Shown: positions 43,565 to 52,602, numbered from the stretch's first letter. The stretch is DNA of 64,000 bases from Streptomyces pseudovenezuelae (GCF_029892565.1 NZ_JARXVH010000013.1:124001-188000), one strand, 5' to 3'. Notes: generated from the letters alone by a model not told the origin. Program-made: numbers and translations.

Positions 43565-44557
43565 ATGAGAGCCGACGACCTCGTACCGCTGGGCCGCACG
43601 GGACTTCGGGTCAGCCGTCTCGGGCTGGGACTCGCCTCCTTGGGCGGTCTGTTCGAGCCGGTGCCCGAGCAACAGGCGGCCGACACCATCGACACCGCCT
43701 GGGAGTTGGGCGTACGGCTCTTCGACACGGCTCCCGTGTACGGGTACGGCCGCTCGGAGACCCGTACGGGTGCGGCCCTCGCCTCGCGGCCCCGTGACGC
43801 GTACGTGCTGTGCACCAAGGTGGGGCGGCTCATCGAGCCGGGCGGGCCGGACACCCAGCCGATCTGGGCGGATCCGCCGGCCGGGGTCGGGCCCCGGCTC
43901 GACTACTCGTACGCCGGAGTGCTGCGATCGGTCGAGGAGAGCCTGGGGCGGCTGGGGCTCGACCGGGTCGACGTGCTCCACATCCACGATCCCGACGAGG
44001 ACTTCGGGGCCGCGGTGGGCGAGGCGTATCGCGCGCTGGCCGATCTGCGGGCCGAGGGCGTCATCGGCGCGGTCTCCCTCGGCGTCAACCATGCGCCCGT
44101 GGCGGCGCGCTTTCTGAGGGAGACGGATGCGCCCGGGCCCGACTGTGTGCTGTTGGCCGGGCGGTACAACCTCCTCGACCAGTCGGGACTCGACGAGTTG
44201 CTGCCGCTGTGTGCTGAGCGGGGGGTGGCTGTCATGGCCGCGGGTGTCTATCAGTCGGGGTTGCTGGCCGATCCGCGGCCGGGTGCTCCGCACGGCTACA
44301 GGTCGATCCCGTCCGAACTGGCCGCACGTATCGGAACGTTGAGAAAGATCTGCGCGGACTTCGACGTCCCGCCACTGGCGGCGGCCGTCCAGTTCCCCCT
44401 CGCCCACCCCGCGGTCACCACCGTGGTCGTCGGCGCCCGCTCGCCCGAGGAGGTGGCGGGGACCGTGTCCCTCTTCAACCGCCCTGTTCCCGGGGACTTC
44501 TGGACGTCGCTGAAGGGGAGCGGCTTGCTGCCGGAGGGGGCGCCGACGCCTGCGTAG
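43565..44557 (+). CDS. Aldo/keto reductase, aldose dehydrogenase-like
   Basis: A 330-residue AKR with the catalytic tetrad in order: Asp and Tyr in RLFDTAPVYGYGRSE, Lys in YVLCTKVGRL and His in VLHIHDPDEDF. The C-terminal VVGARSPEEVAGTVSLF loop binds NADP. Sequence and length fit the D-threo-aldose/L-fucose 1-dehydrogenase branch. The ATG at 43565 follows GGGAGGGG. Immediately after its stop lies a 5'-truncated glycoside hydrolase frame, suggesting a former carbohydrate-use cluster. Confidence 0.9.
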   Translation: MRADDLVPLGRTGLRVSRLGLGLASLGGLFEPVPEQQAADTIDTAWELGVRLFDTAPVYGYGRSETRTGAALASRPRDAYVLCTKVGRLIEPGGPDTQPIWADPPAGVGPRLDYSYAGVLRSVEESLGRLGLDRVDVLHIHDPDEDFGAAVGEAYRALADLRAEGVIGAVSLGVNHAPVAARFLRETDAPGPDCVLLAGRYNLLDQSGLDELLPLCAERGVAVMAAGVYQSGLLADPRPGAPHGYRSIPSELAARIGTLRKICADFDVPPLAAAVQFPLAHPAVTTVVVGARSPEEVAGTVSLFNRPVPGDFWTSLKGSGLLPEGAPTPA

Positions 44558-44558
44558 G

Positions 44559-45455
44559 CAGGGACATTTCCTCGCCTCGCCGCACCTGGAGGCGGCGCTG
44601 TCCGGCTTCGCTCACCTCGAAGCCCACAACGTGGAGTACCTCGACGACGGCACGGAGTCGGTGATCGACGACTACGCGGCGCTGCTGGCCGCCGGCGAAC
44701 TGGTCCAGGCGGGCGTGCCGAGGAGTGACGCGGTGGGCGAGGCGGCTCGGCGGCGGGCGCGGTCGTTGTGCGACCGGTATGTCCGCCCCGACGACGGCGG
44801 CCCCGGCTGGTTCCGTGCCGACGCGGAGGGGTGGCCCTTCTTCCACGCGGTGGAGGCCGGCCTGCCGGTCCTCGCCCTGCTCCGGTTCGGCACGGTCCTC
44901 CCGGACGCGCCCGAGGCGGCCTCGGCACGCGAGGTGGCGGTGGAGGCGATATTCGACACGCTGGCACGGACCTCGGCCGTGCCGAACCCTTTTGGGTATC
45001 CGCGCCAGCGGGTGCGCCCGTCCGGCGGCACCGACCGGGACGCCTTCTTCTTCCCGCACGCCAACGAGACCGGCTACTGGTGGCAGGGCGAGAACGCCAC
45101 CATCGCCTCGCTCGCGGCAGCGGCCTGCTTCTGCGCGGAAAAAATGGCCGACGTGTCCGCGACCGACCGAGAGCGGCTGCTGGACTGCGCCGACGACCAG
45201 TTGGCGTGGATCACCGGACGAAATCCCTTCCAGGTGTGCATGCTTCAGGGCCGCGGGTGCGGCAACGTCGACTACGCGTCGGACTTCCCCAACCTGCCCG
45301 GCGGCGTCGTCAACGGCGTCACCTCCGGCTCGACGGACGAGGACGACGTCGCGTTCCTGCCCGGCGACGCCCCGGACGGTGAGTCGTGGCGGTGGGCCGA
45401 GCAGTGGATCCCGCATACGGGCTGGTCCCTGCTCGCGGTGGCCGCCGCCCGCTGA
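44559..45455 (+). pseudogene. Glycoside hydrolase family 9-like, 5'-truncated
   Basis: A frame of about 298 codons reads QGHFLASPHLEAALSGFAHL, TESVIDDYAALLAAGELV, FFFPHANETGYWWQGENATI, LAWITGRNPFQVCMLQG and WIPHTGWSLLAVAAAR. The six-hairpin (GH9-type) toroid and TGRNPF segment suggest the C-terminal half of a family 9-like hydrolase. There is no start codon or ribosome binding site before the conserved part, which begins right after the AKR stop; the only in-frame GTG (44631) is inside a conserved helix. The N-terminal part was probably lost by deletion. Confidence 0.6.
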
Positions 45456-45493
45456 CCGGTCGCGGTTCGGGGGCCGTGATGTGGTGGTGCGGC

Positions 45494-46147
45494 CTACCCC
45501 TGGGCGGCGGCCGTGGCGGCGGCGAGCGCCGCACGCAGGCGGAACCTGCCGGGCGTCAACTCGCCGATGGAGCGCGCCTGTTCCAGAGCCGACGACCACC
45601 ACGCCAGATCGTCGAGCAGGATGTCGAGGCTCACGCGTGCGGCCGGATCCGCTGGGCGGCCTTCGGCGTCGAACGCGTCGTTGACGTACGGGACGAGGAC
45701 GGTGTTGCGCAGGGGCACCGCCTCGGCCTCGATCGCTATCAGTGCCAGGTGCTCCACCGCCCGGATGCCGGCGCCGATCCCCGCGCTGTACCCCACAGCG
45801 GCGATCGGCTTGTTGCGGAACCCGGGCGAGATCCACACCGAGTCGATCGCGTTCTTCAGCACGGCCGGAATGCTGTGGTTGTACTCAGGAGTCACGACGA
45901 TGTACGCGTCGGCCTCTCTGATCTTCTGGTTCCACGCCTTCACGATCGGGGCCGAGTACGTCGGGTCGTTCATGTCTCCGATGGTGCCCATGTGCTCGGA
46001 GAAGAACGGCAGCGGCCACTCGCGCAGGTCCAACACCTCGACATCGAAGCCACCGTGGGCGGCGGCCTCCTGCGCGACCCATGAACTCACCCGGTCCACC
46101 GCCCTGGTCGGACGGGTACTTCCCAGGATGACGTGCAGCTTGGACAT
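45494..46147 (-). CDS. NADPH-dependent FMN reductase family protein
   Basis: A 217-residue flavodoxin-like oxidoreductase: LHVILGSTRPTR is the phosphate-binding loop and VVTPEYNHSIPAVLKNAIDS the FMN-contacting segment, followed by AAVGYSAGIGAG. These enzymes reduce flavins, quinones or azo compounds with NADPH in the cytosol. The ATG at 46147 was preferred to the one 12 bp upstream because GGAGG stands five bases before it. It is divergent from a MarR regulator with a palindrome between, a common pairing for quinone or oxidant response. Confidence 0.9.
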   Translation of the reverse strand: MSKLHVILGSTRPTRAVDRVSSWVAQEAAAHGGFDVEVLDLREWPLPFFSEHMGTIGDMNDPTYSAPIVKAWNQKIREADAYIVVTPEYNHSIPAVLKNAIDSVWISPGFRNKPIAAVGYSAGIGAGIRAVEHLALIAIEAEAVPLRNTVLVPYVNDAFDAEGRPADPAARVSLDILLDDLAWWSSALEQARSIGELTPGRFRLRAALAAATAAAQG

Positions 46148-46194
46148 GCGGACCTCCACTGTTCAGTCAGATCAATGGGAGTACAACACAAATC

Positions 46195-46210
46195 GTTTGT
46201 GACCACAAAC
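46195..46210. promoter_or_regulatory. MarR-type operator in divergent promoter
   Basis: GTTTGTG (46195-46201) and CACAAAC (46204-46210) form a perfect 7-bp inverted repeat with a two-base centre, 26 bp before the MarR ATG and 48 bp before the reductase ATG. An extra half site (ACACAAA) adjoins at 46186. Confidence 0.65.
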
Positions 46211-46236
46211 CATCTGCCCACACGTATGCTGTGCGT

Positions 46237-46701
46237 ATGCCTAGCAACAGCGCGAGAACCGACCGCCACTCCCTGCCGCTGATGGAGTACCTGGCACGCG
46301 CGGGACGGCGCGCTGCCGCAGCCGTGACGGAACCCGGGGGCTTGCGAACCCGGCACCTCGTCGCCCTCAAACTGCTCAGCGAGCAGGGACCCGTGAGCCA
46401 GCAGGCCCTGGGAGAGCTGCTCAGCCTGGACCCGAGCAACGTCGTCGGACTGCTCAACGAACTCGAAGACCGCGGGCTGACGATCCGCCGCCGCGACCCG
46501 GCGGACCGCCGCCGCCACATCGTCGAGCTCTCCGAGGCCGGCGAGGGCGAACTCGACTCCGCCTACACCCGGCTCGACCGGATCGAGGACGAGATGCTGA
46601 AGACCCTCAATGACGAGGAGCGCGCGACACTGCACGAACTGCTCATCCGAGCCGTCGGCAGCGCGGCCCCGCCACGGGATGACCACTGCATCGATCCCTG
46701 A
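46237..46701 (+). CDS. MarR family transcriptional regulator
   Basis: A 154-residue winged-helix protein. ALKLLSEQGPVSQQALGELL and LDPSNVVGLLNELEDRGL form the recognition helices, and the wing is IRRRDPADRRRHIVELSEAG. The ATG at 46237 is used; a GTG at 46231 is an alternative. It is divergent from the FMN reductase, and the palindrome between the genes is the likely binding site, so it probably represses the reductase and itself until an oxidant or phenolic ligand binds. Confidence 0.9.
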   Translation: MPSNSARTDRHSLPLMEYLARAGRRAAAAVTEPGGLRTRHLVALKLLSEQGPVSQQALGELLSLDPSNVVGLLNELEDRGLTIRRRDPADRRRHIVELSEAGEGELDSAYTRLDRIEDEMLKTLNDEERATLHELLIRAVGSAAPPRDDHCIDP

Positions 46702-46894
46702 TCCGGCGGCCCGCCTACCACAACTGCTCGCGGGTGCGAGCGCGTTGCTTCCGCCGACAACAGGACAGGCAGGCCCACCACAGGAGCCTGATCCACTGCG
46801 GCAGTGCGAGCGAGGCCACACCGGCATCGATCTGGACCTGACCCACGCCAACGTGTCAGGCGGCTGCCGCTACTTCACAGTTCCCGTCGAAGCC

Positions 46895-47755
46895 CTATGC
46901 ACCCACGGCGTCGCGGACGAACCGCCGAAGGTGCGCACGCACGACCTCCGGCCGCTCCAACCACGGTTCGTGCCCCGCGCCTTCGATCCGGGTCAGCGGA
47001 AGGGCGAGTCTCTGCGCGAGTGATTCAAGCGCCGACACGGGGCGGGGATCGTCGGCCCCGCCGAGCAACTGCGTCCCCGCGGGCAGGCACACCCGCAGAT
47101 CGGCAAGGTGCCCGTCGAGCGGATCCTCGCGTGCCTGCAGCCCGAGTTCACGGTTCATGGACCAGTTGACCGGGCGACGCCGTCGGGCGCCCAGAGCCGC
47201 CCAGGCCCACCCCTGTTCGGGATCGGAGTGGTCGGTGAACCAGGCCAGCGTGAGCAGTTCGACCTCCTGCTCCTCCGTACGGTGCGACAGCCCCTCCAAC
47301 TCCCGCAACCGCTCGTGCTGTACGCCGGACATACGGCGATTGCGTTCCGCTCGGTACCCCATACGCCAGTCCCCGACGAACGGCCCGCACATCAGCAGCA
47401 TCGCGGCAACCCGGTCAGCGTGCCGCAGGCAGAACCGGCTCGCCAGATCGGTCCCGTAGGAGTGCCCGATCAGCACGGCCCTGGGCACACCCCACGCATC
47501 GAGCGACTCGGCGAGATCCTCGACATGCCGGGCGAGGGAATGCTCTCCCCACCACGGCGACCGGCCCGTGCCACGCTGGTCATAGCGGTACACAGGCGCG
47601 AGGTCCGCGATCATGTGGGCGACATCGCCCAGATAGTCCGGCAGCCCCGGACCACCGTGGAGCAGGATCACGGCCGGCTTCCGTGCCGTGTCTCCCAGCG
47701 CCGTCCACCACAACCGCGCCTCATCGGTCATCGACACGAGACCCTCGGTCTCCAT
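46895..47755 (-). CDS. Alpha/beta hydrolase, proline iminopeptidase-like
   Basis: A 286-residue alpha/beta hydrolase. VILLHGGPGLPDYLG gives the HGGPG oxyanion motif of the prolyl aminopeptidase (S33) group, YRYDQRGTGRSPWW follows, and the nucleophile elbow is LIGHSYGTDLA. The acid in LLGGADDPRPV and His in IEGAGHEPWLERP complete the triad. The helical cap lies between about 140 and 220. Starts at 47755 (ATG) and 47764 (GTG) are possible; neither has a strong ribosome binding site. It is transcribed alone; the substrate is not predictable. Confidence 0.88.
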   Translation of the reverse strand: METEGLVSMTDEARLWWTALGDTARKPAVILLHGGPGLPDYLGDVAHMIADLAPVYRYDQRGTGRSPWWGEHSLARHVEDLAESLDAWGVPRAVLIGHSYGTDLASRFCLRHADRVAAMLLMCGPFVGDWRMGYRAERNRRMSGVQHERLRELEGLSHRTEEQEVELLTLAWFTDHSDPEQGWAWAALGARRRRPVNWSMNRELGLQAREDPLDGHLADLRVCLPAGTQLLGGADDPRPVSALESLAQRLALPLTRIEGAGHEPWLERPEVVRAHLRRFVRDAVGA

Positions 47756-47883
47756 CAAAGTCACCGCGTGGAACTTAGCAGTGCCCCGCCAACACGCGTC
47801 GGCTGAACCTCCGCAGCGGACCGCGCGTAATCAACTCCACAGGGACAGCACCGATCTCTGCCACGGGACGGAAGGAGAGCACC

Positions 47884-48744
47884 GTGCCCCCACCGCCCAC
47901 GTCCCACTCACCGAACGACCGCCCCGCGCTGGAGCCCATCCGCGTACTGCGCCCACGCCGCACCGACGCACTGGCCCAACTCCTCGAAGACATACGCCAG
48001 GACAAGGACTACCGCAGCCACGAAGCCATTGCCGCGCCCCTCCCCCACACCCCGACCGGCGACGAGACACAAGAACTCCCGCCTGTCCCCGACGCCAAGA
48101 CGGAGCAACTCCCCGCACCCCACGGCGATACCCGTCCGCCCCATCCAGCAGACCGCCCGCGCCTCGGGTCCGGACAGCGCCGGGCAGCCATGGTGACCGC
48201 GATCGTCGCGGCAGCGGTCGTCGGCTTCGGTTGTTCCCTCCTCATCTCCAGCCCCACCGACGCCACCTCGACCGCACCCTCGCCGAACACGTCGGCCACC
48301 CCGACACCGGCCGCCCCGGGCGCCGTCGGAGCCACCGACGCCCTGGCCAACCCCGGCTTCGAGTCGAGCAGCCTCTCGCCGTGGAACTGCACCGGCAACC
48401 CGGGCTCGATCGTCTCCTCCCCCGTCCTCACGGGCTCCAAGGCCCTTCAGGGGAAGGTGAGTTCGCGCGACACCGCGCAGTGCGATCAGACCGTCACCGT
48501 CCAGCCGAACACCGCCTACACCTTCAGCGGCTGGGTCCGCGGTTCCAACGTCTACCTCGGCGTGGACAACGGCCGCTCCACCTGGACCACTTCCCCCTCC
48601 GGATACAGCCGGCTGACCGTCACCTTCACCACAGACGCCTCCCAGACCAGCGCGACGATCTACGTCCACGGCTGGTACGCACAGGGCGACTACTACGCCG
48701 ACGACATCACCCTCACCACATCCAGCGACAGCAAGGGCACCTAA
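47884..48744 (+). CDS. Membrane-anchored carbohydrate-binding module protein
   Basis: A 286-residue protein. A proline- and charge-rich cytoplasmic part (1-100, with TDALAQLLEDIRQDKDYRSH) precedes one transmembrane helix (MVTAIVAAAVVGFGCSLLIS). A Ser/Thr/Pro linker leads to a C-terminal beta-sandwich like CBM4/9-type modules (ALANPGFESSSLSPWNCTG, TYVHG-type strands near the end). The GTG start follows GGAAGGAG. It has no catalytic domain, so it probably holds a polysaccharide or cell-wall glycan at the surface. The 280-codon antisense frame is a GC shadow. Confidence 0.75.
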   Translation: MPPPPTSHSPNDRPALEPIRVLRPRRTDALAQLLEDIRQDKDYRSHEAIAAPLPHTPTGDETQELPPVPDAKTEQLPAPHGDTRPPHPADRPRLGSGQRRAAMVTAIVAAAVVGFGCSLLISSPTDATSTAPSPNTSATPTPAAPGAVGATDALANPGFESSSLSPWNCTGNPGSIVSSPVLTGSKALQGKVSSRDTAQCDQTVTVQPNTAYTFSGWVRGSNVYLGVDNGRSTWTTSPSGYSRLTVTFTTDASQTSATIYVHGWYAQGDYYADDITLTTSSDSKGT

Positions 48745-48797
48745 GGCCACCTAAGGCGTATCGGACCCCAGGCCGTGTACCGCCCGTCAGCACAGGC

Positions 48798-49280
48798 TCA
48801 TCGCCCTCGCCGATACATGGCCCCGCCGATGCCATTGATCTCTGTACCGCCCTGCTGCAGCGGGGCGGCGATGGCGGCCGGCCACGGATAGGGGTCGTTC
48901 AGGTCGGATGCGCTCACTTCGTCCAGGTCCCAGAGAGTTTCTTCCGGCAGCGTCACACCCAGCGAGCCGAGATTCATGTCGAGCTGTTCCGCAGAGCGGA
49001 CGCCGACGATGGTCGCCGTCGTCTCCTGCCGTTGCCGTACCCATGCGAGGGCCACGGCCGCGACATCACATCCGAGTTCGGCCACCACGCGGCGCAGTAC
49101 GTCGATGATGGCGAACGTCCGCTCGCCGAGCTGCGCCTGGGCGAGCGCACCGAGGCACGATCCCTCCGGAGAGCACGCCACTGGCCAGTGGGCTGTATGC
49201 CGGCACGCCGAGGCCGATTTCACGGGCGGCGCCGAAGACGGCGATGAGGTCCGCCGACGTCTGTTCCTCGGATCCCCATA
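48798..49280 (-). pseudogene. Aldo/keto reductase, broken C-terminal part
   Basis: Two minus-strand frames are needed. ADLIAVFGAAREIGLGVPAY and SPLASGVLSGGI (about 49160-49270) correspond to the central AKR region. After a frame change near 49155, FAIIDVLRRVVAELGCDVAA, LAWVRQRQETTATIVGVRSA and ATLW-type C-terminal helices follow to the stop at 48798. The N-terminal half with the Asp-Tyr-Lys-His tetrad is missing. It is not a copy of the intact AKR at 43565. Confidence 0.7.
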
Positions 49281-49429
49281 ACCGACAGCAACCACATCGC
49301 TGACTGCTCAAGCTGCATTCCCGGCGCCGGTGGGCCTGTTGACGGTCGATGACCCCTTCGAGGTCGCGATCGCCGACCCGGCCGGCCGGAACTGCGTTCA
49401 GCGCGTGCGGGTGACCTCCAGCGGGCTGT

Positions 49430-50002
49430 TCAGAGCGCGAACGTCTCCGTCAGGTGCAGGGTGTAGCCGTCTTCTTCCATCAGGACGACCGTGACACCGA
49501 ACGGTGAGGGATGGTCCATTTCGATGGGAGTGAAGGCGTAGTCGACCGCTGCCCGGACAGGCGGGACGAGCTCACCGCCGGGCTGGGGAGCCGGGGTCGA
49601 CTGCCAGCGCGGCTCGACCGAAGTCCAGCCGTCGGGGCCGTGGGCCAACACGTCCTCGGAGTAAGGGAATTGGTGAAGGGTGTGCTCGTCCTTTGTGGCA
49701 TGCACCATGTTGAGGCAGGGTGCCGACCCGGCGACGGGCAGTTCACAGGCAGTCGCGACGTCCTGGGTCTCCCAGGCGAGGACGACTTCATCGGCGCCGG
49801 CCGCCGCCGCGATGTTCGAGAGCGACGCGATGCCGGTGAGCGCGTCCTGGCCGGTCTTGACCGGGCGCAGCCAGATCAGACCGACCAACTGACCGTGCAC
49901 CAACGGCATGATCACCGGGCGCGGCACAGCGCCTTCCTTGAGATCCGCGGCGTACGAACTCTTCATCGACTCCGTCAGCGCGTCCCAGGTCCGCGTGTCC
50001 AT
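49430..50002 (-). CDS. Conserved hypothetical protein
   Basis: A 190-residue soluble protein beginning MDTRTWDALTESMKSSYAAD. Later segments include VPRPVIMPLVHGQLVGLIWL and IAAAAGADEVVLAWETQDVA. The C-terminus is FTPIEMDHPSPFGVTVVLME. GGGGAG lies four bases before ATG 50002. The beta-strand pattern could be an alpha/beta sensor fold, but no family was recognised. It is followed by nothing on its strand; a tetratricopeptide protein gene lies just upstream in the same orientation, so an operon is possible. Confidence 0.65.
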   Translation of the reverse strand: MDTRTWDALTESMKSSYAADLKEGAVPRPVIMPLVHGQLVGLIWLRPVKTGQDALTGIASLSNIAAAAGADEVVLAWETQDVATACELPVAGSAPCLNMVHATKDEHTLHQFPYSEDVLAHGPDGWTSVEPRWQSTPAPQPGGELVPPVRAAVDYAFTPIEMDHPSPFGVTVVLMEEDGYTLHLTETFAL

Positions 50003-50087
50003 TAACTCCCCATCCGCAGCGGCTACGTGCCGCTCATTCTGCCTCGGTTCCAAGGCCCTCGAAGCCACCAGAAAGTCCGGCGGGGCC

Positions 50088-50735
50088 CTAGGAGCGGATG
50101 TGCGTGCGAGCTTGTTCGATCCACCCCGACACGGCCTTGGCACCACAGCTCTCGGCGACCGACTGAGCCTCGTCGAGGTGGTGAAACGCCGCCGATGGGT
50201 CGCCGGTTTCGGCCGCGAGGTAGGCCAGCGCCACCAGGCCGGCCGCTTCCCCGGGCTTGAAGCCGATCTCCCGGCGCAGTGTCACCGATTCGGTCAACCG
50301 CTTGCAGGCCTGATCGAAGCGGCCTGCGTCCTTGTCGGCGAAGCCGAGATGCCGGATCGCGTAGGACATCGTCTTCCGGTCGTCGACGGATTTCGCCAGC
50401 ACGTACGACCGCTCGAAGTACGGCCTGCCGGTGGCGCCGTCGCCCTTGACCACCTGATACCAGCAGCCGACCCAGAACAACGCGTCCGCCTCACCCGACG
50501 CGTCCCCCAGGCGCTGGTACAACTCGGCCGCGCGCTCGAACAGCACCGGTTCCCGGCTGTCCTCCTCGCGGTCGTTCAGGAAGCGGACGTGCAGTACCTT
50601 GCCCCGCGCCATGGACAGCGACGCCTCGACCGCGTCCAGCATGTCGTCGGACCGGTCCAGCGCGGACAAGTCCCCGCCGAACATCGCCGCTTCGAACAGC
50701 TCTCCCGCACGTTCGACCCAGTCCTGCCCTTGCAT
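50088..50735 (-). CDS. Tetratricopeptide-repeat protein
   Basis: A 215-residue all-helical protein. Repeated helix pairs with TPR spacing are seen: AELYQRLGDASGEADALFWV, GRPYFERSYVLAKSVDDRKT, IRHLGFADKDAGRFDQACKR, GLVALAYLAAETGDPSAAFH. TPR arrays mediate protein contacts. The start at 50735 follows GGGGAGGGG. It is 86 bp upstream of the hypothetical gene at 49430-50002 on the same strand. Confidence 0.8.
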   Translation of the reverse strand: MQGQDWVERAGELFEAAMFGGDLSALDRSDDMLDAVEASLSMARGKVLHVRFLNDREEDSREPVLFERAAELYQRLGDASGEADALFWVGCWYQVVKGDGATGRPYFERSYVLAKSVDDRKTMSYAIRHLGFADKDAGRFDQACKRLTESVTLRREIGFKPGEAAGLVALAYLAAETGDPSAAFHHLDEAQSVAESCGAKAVSGWIEQARTHIRS

Positions 50736-50836
50736 ACCCGTACCCCTCCCCGTCGGACGATCGCAGCGCCGAGGCTATCTCCGTAGCCCCGGCGGGAGGC
50801 GGGATTTTTGGGCGGTCGCATCCGATCACCCCATCG

Positions 50837-51292
50837 TCAGTCGGTCCGGGTGCGCAGGCTCCGCGCCAGGGTGGGGATCATCACCGCCGCAGGGACGAGG
50901 TGCAGGCCGAGGAGGGCGGTGGTGGTGGCGGAGTCCGCCCCAGCGAGGAGGGGTGGGACCAACGAGATCGCGGTCAGCGACACAGCCGTCCACACGAATC
51001 GCTCGGCGGGGCGGGCGCTCCAACGAAGTAGAGCGACGGCGATGACGATGCCCACGACCGAGAAGAAACCGGTCACTACAGCGAACCCGGACAACGGGAT
51101 CGTCTCGCCACCATCGGGGACCTCGAAGTCGACGCCAACGGCCTGGGCGAGTGCCGCGGCGAGGGTGGTGGCCGCCATCGCCGCGAGAGTGGCGACTAGG
51201 CCGGTGCCGGCGAGCCCGCGGATTCGGTGGGTGTGGCTGGTCCGGCCCGATGCCGGGGCTGCGACGACCCCGGTGTCGTTCGTGCTGTTCAT
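50837..51292 (-). CDS. DUF6069 family membrane protein
   Basis: A 151-residue protein with four transmembrane helices (GLVATLAAMAATTLAAALAQ, PLSGFAVVTGFFSVVGIVIA, FVWTAVSLTAISLVPPLL, TALLGLHLVPAAVMIPTL), the layout of DUF6069. Function is unknown. GGAGG lies six bases before ATG 51292, the start used. The same frame is open upstream to a GTG at 51583 and encodes a cupin-like segment, so a fused longer product is conceivable. It follows a SigJ-like sigma factor gene and may be its target. Confidence 0.8.
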   Translation of the reverse strand: MNSTNDTGVVAAPASGRTSHTHRIRGLAGTGLVATLAAMAATTLAAALAQAVGVDFEVPDGGETIPLSGFAVVTGFFSVVGIVIAVALLRWSARPAERFVWTAVSLTAISLVPPLLAGADSATTTALLGLHLVPAAVMIPTLARSLRTRTD

Positions 51293-51583
51293 GTCGTTCC
51301 TCCATCGTTCGGTAATTGGCGTACGGGGGTTTTGACTTGCAGGTGACGGTCCTGGCCCTGGGGTGACGATGCGCACCCGCGCCGTGCGACGGCCGGGGTT
51401 CCGCAGGGCGCGTGCGCCGGTGCCGCGGAGCCAGAACCCCGCGTCACGTCCGAGTACCGGCCCGGGCTCGCCGTCGCGCAGCTCCAGTTGCACCCGCCCG
51501 CGGGTGACGACGCCGTACGCGTCGTACCAATCCGCCGCGACCACCGCGACCCGCGCGCGACCGCGCAGCGCGAGCGTCCACAC
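51293..51583 (-). other. Cupin-like segment in frame with DUF6069
   Basis: Between the sigma factor stop and the DUF6069 start, the same minus-strand frame reads YGVVTRGRVQLELRDGEPGP, GFWLRGTGARALRNPGRR and TARVRIVTPG. This resembles the strands and the R/H-RNPG turn of a small cupin. A GTG at 51583 could start it. It may be a separate short gene that lost its stop, or the N-terminal part of a fusion. Confidence 0.35.
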
Positions 51584-51588
51584 CGGGA

Positions 51589-52602
51589 CTACTCCGTCCC
51601 GTCCGCCGGCAGGCTCTCCGGCAGCCCGAGCCGCGGGAAGCGGTCGTCGTGGAACGTGACGATCTCGGTGATCGCCCCGCCGGTGACGCGCAGGACGTCG
51701 ATCGTCAGCGGCAGGTAGGCGCCCTCGCGCTCGTTCCAGAGGTAGAAGGCGACGGCGGGCTGCCGGTTCACCCACGTGGGGACGGCGCGCAGGCCCTTCA
51801 TGCCCTCGAAGCCGTCCTCGACCCAGTCGTTCACCACCGCGTCGCGGCCGACGTGGAGGCCCGGCGTGGGCGGCATCGAGAAGCGGACGTCGTCCCGCAG
51901 CATCGAGGCGAGCGCCGGGACGTCCGTGGCCACGCTGGCGTCGGTGAAGCGACGTACCAACTCGCGTGTCCCGGCGTCCTGTTCGCCGCCGGTCCAGTCC
52001 TGCCGCTCGGCGGGCAGGTGCTCCCGCATGCCGGCGCGGGCCCGCTGCAGCGCGCTGTTCACGGAGTTGACGGAGTCTCCGAGGGCCTCCGCGACGTCCT
52101 TCGCCGGCCAGCCGAGCACGTCCCGCAGGATCAGCACTGCCCGCGGGCGCGGCGCGAGGTGCTGGACTGCGACGAGGTACGCCAGCTCGATCGTCTCCCG
52201 CGCGACGGCGACGGTCTCCGGATCGTCCGCGTCGCCCGCGGGCAGTTCGTCGAGCAGCCGGTCCGGGTAGGGCTGCAGCCACAGCACCTCGCCGCCGGTC
52301 GCGGGCTCCGGGCGGACCTTGGCGAGCAGGTCCAGGCAGGCGTTGGTGGCGATCCGGTACAGCCAGGCCCGGAACGTCGACCGCCCCTCGAAGGTCTCCC
52401 GCCGCCGCCAGGCACGGAGGAACGTCTCCTGCACGGTGTCCTCGGCGTCCTCGAAGGACCCGAGCATCCGGTAGCAGTGCACGTGCAGTTCCCGCCGGTG
52501 CCGCTCCGCCAGCCCCGAGAACGCCGACTCGTCGACGTCGCCCAGACCGCTCTCGGCCAGACCTTTCTCGCCCAGTTCCTCTGGCCGCGTGTCCGCACTC
52601 AT
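51589..52602 (-). CDS. ECF sigma factor with SnoaL-like C-terminus
   Basis: A 337-residue sigma factor of the SigJ/ECF41-56 type. Region 2 is FSGLAERHRRELHVHCYRML and EDAEDTVQETFLRAWRRRET. Region 4 is LAPRPRAVLILRDVLGWPAK followed by DVAEALGDSVNSVNSALQRA. The last ~130 residues form a SnoaL-like domain (RDAVVNDWVEDGFEGMKGL) that controls activity in place of an anti-sigma factor. The ATG at 52602 is used; GTG 52605 is also possible with GGAAGGA upstream. The DUF6069 gene follows on the same strand. Confidence 0.92.
   Translation of the reverse strand: MSADTRPEELGEKGLAESGLGDVDESAFSGLAERHRRELHVHCYRMLGSFEDAEDTVQETFLRAWRRRETFEGRSTFRAWLYRIATNACLDLLAKVRPEPATGGEVLWLQPYPDRLLDELPAGDADDPETVAVARETIELAYLVAVQHLAPRPRAVLILRDVLGWPAKDVAEALGDSVNSVNSALQRARAGMREHLPAERQDWTGGEQDAGTRELVRRFTDASVATDVPALASMLRDDVRFSMPPTPGLHVGRDAVVNDWVEDGFEGMKGLRAVPTWVNRQPAVAFYLWNEREGAYLPLTIDVLRVTGGAITEIVTFHDDRFPRLGLPESLPADGTE

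Noticed and set aside
48740..48762. Tandem CACCTAAGG repeat at the end of the CBM gene
   Set aside because: It has only two short copies and no hairpin or regulatory context, so it is probably chance.
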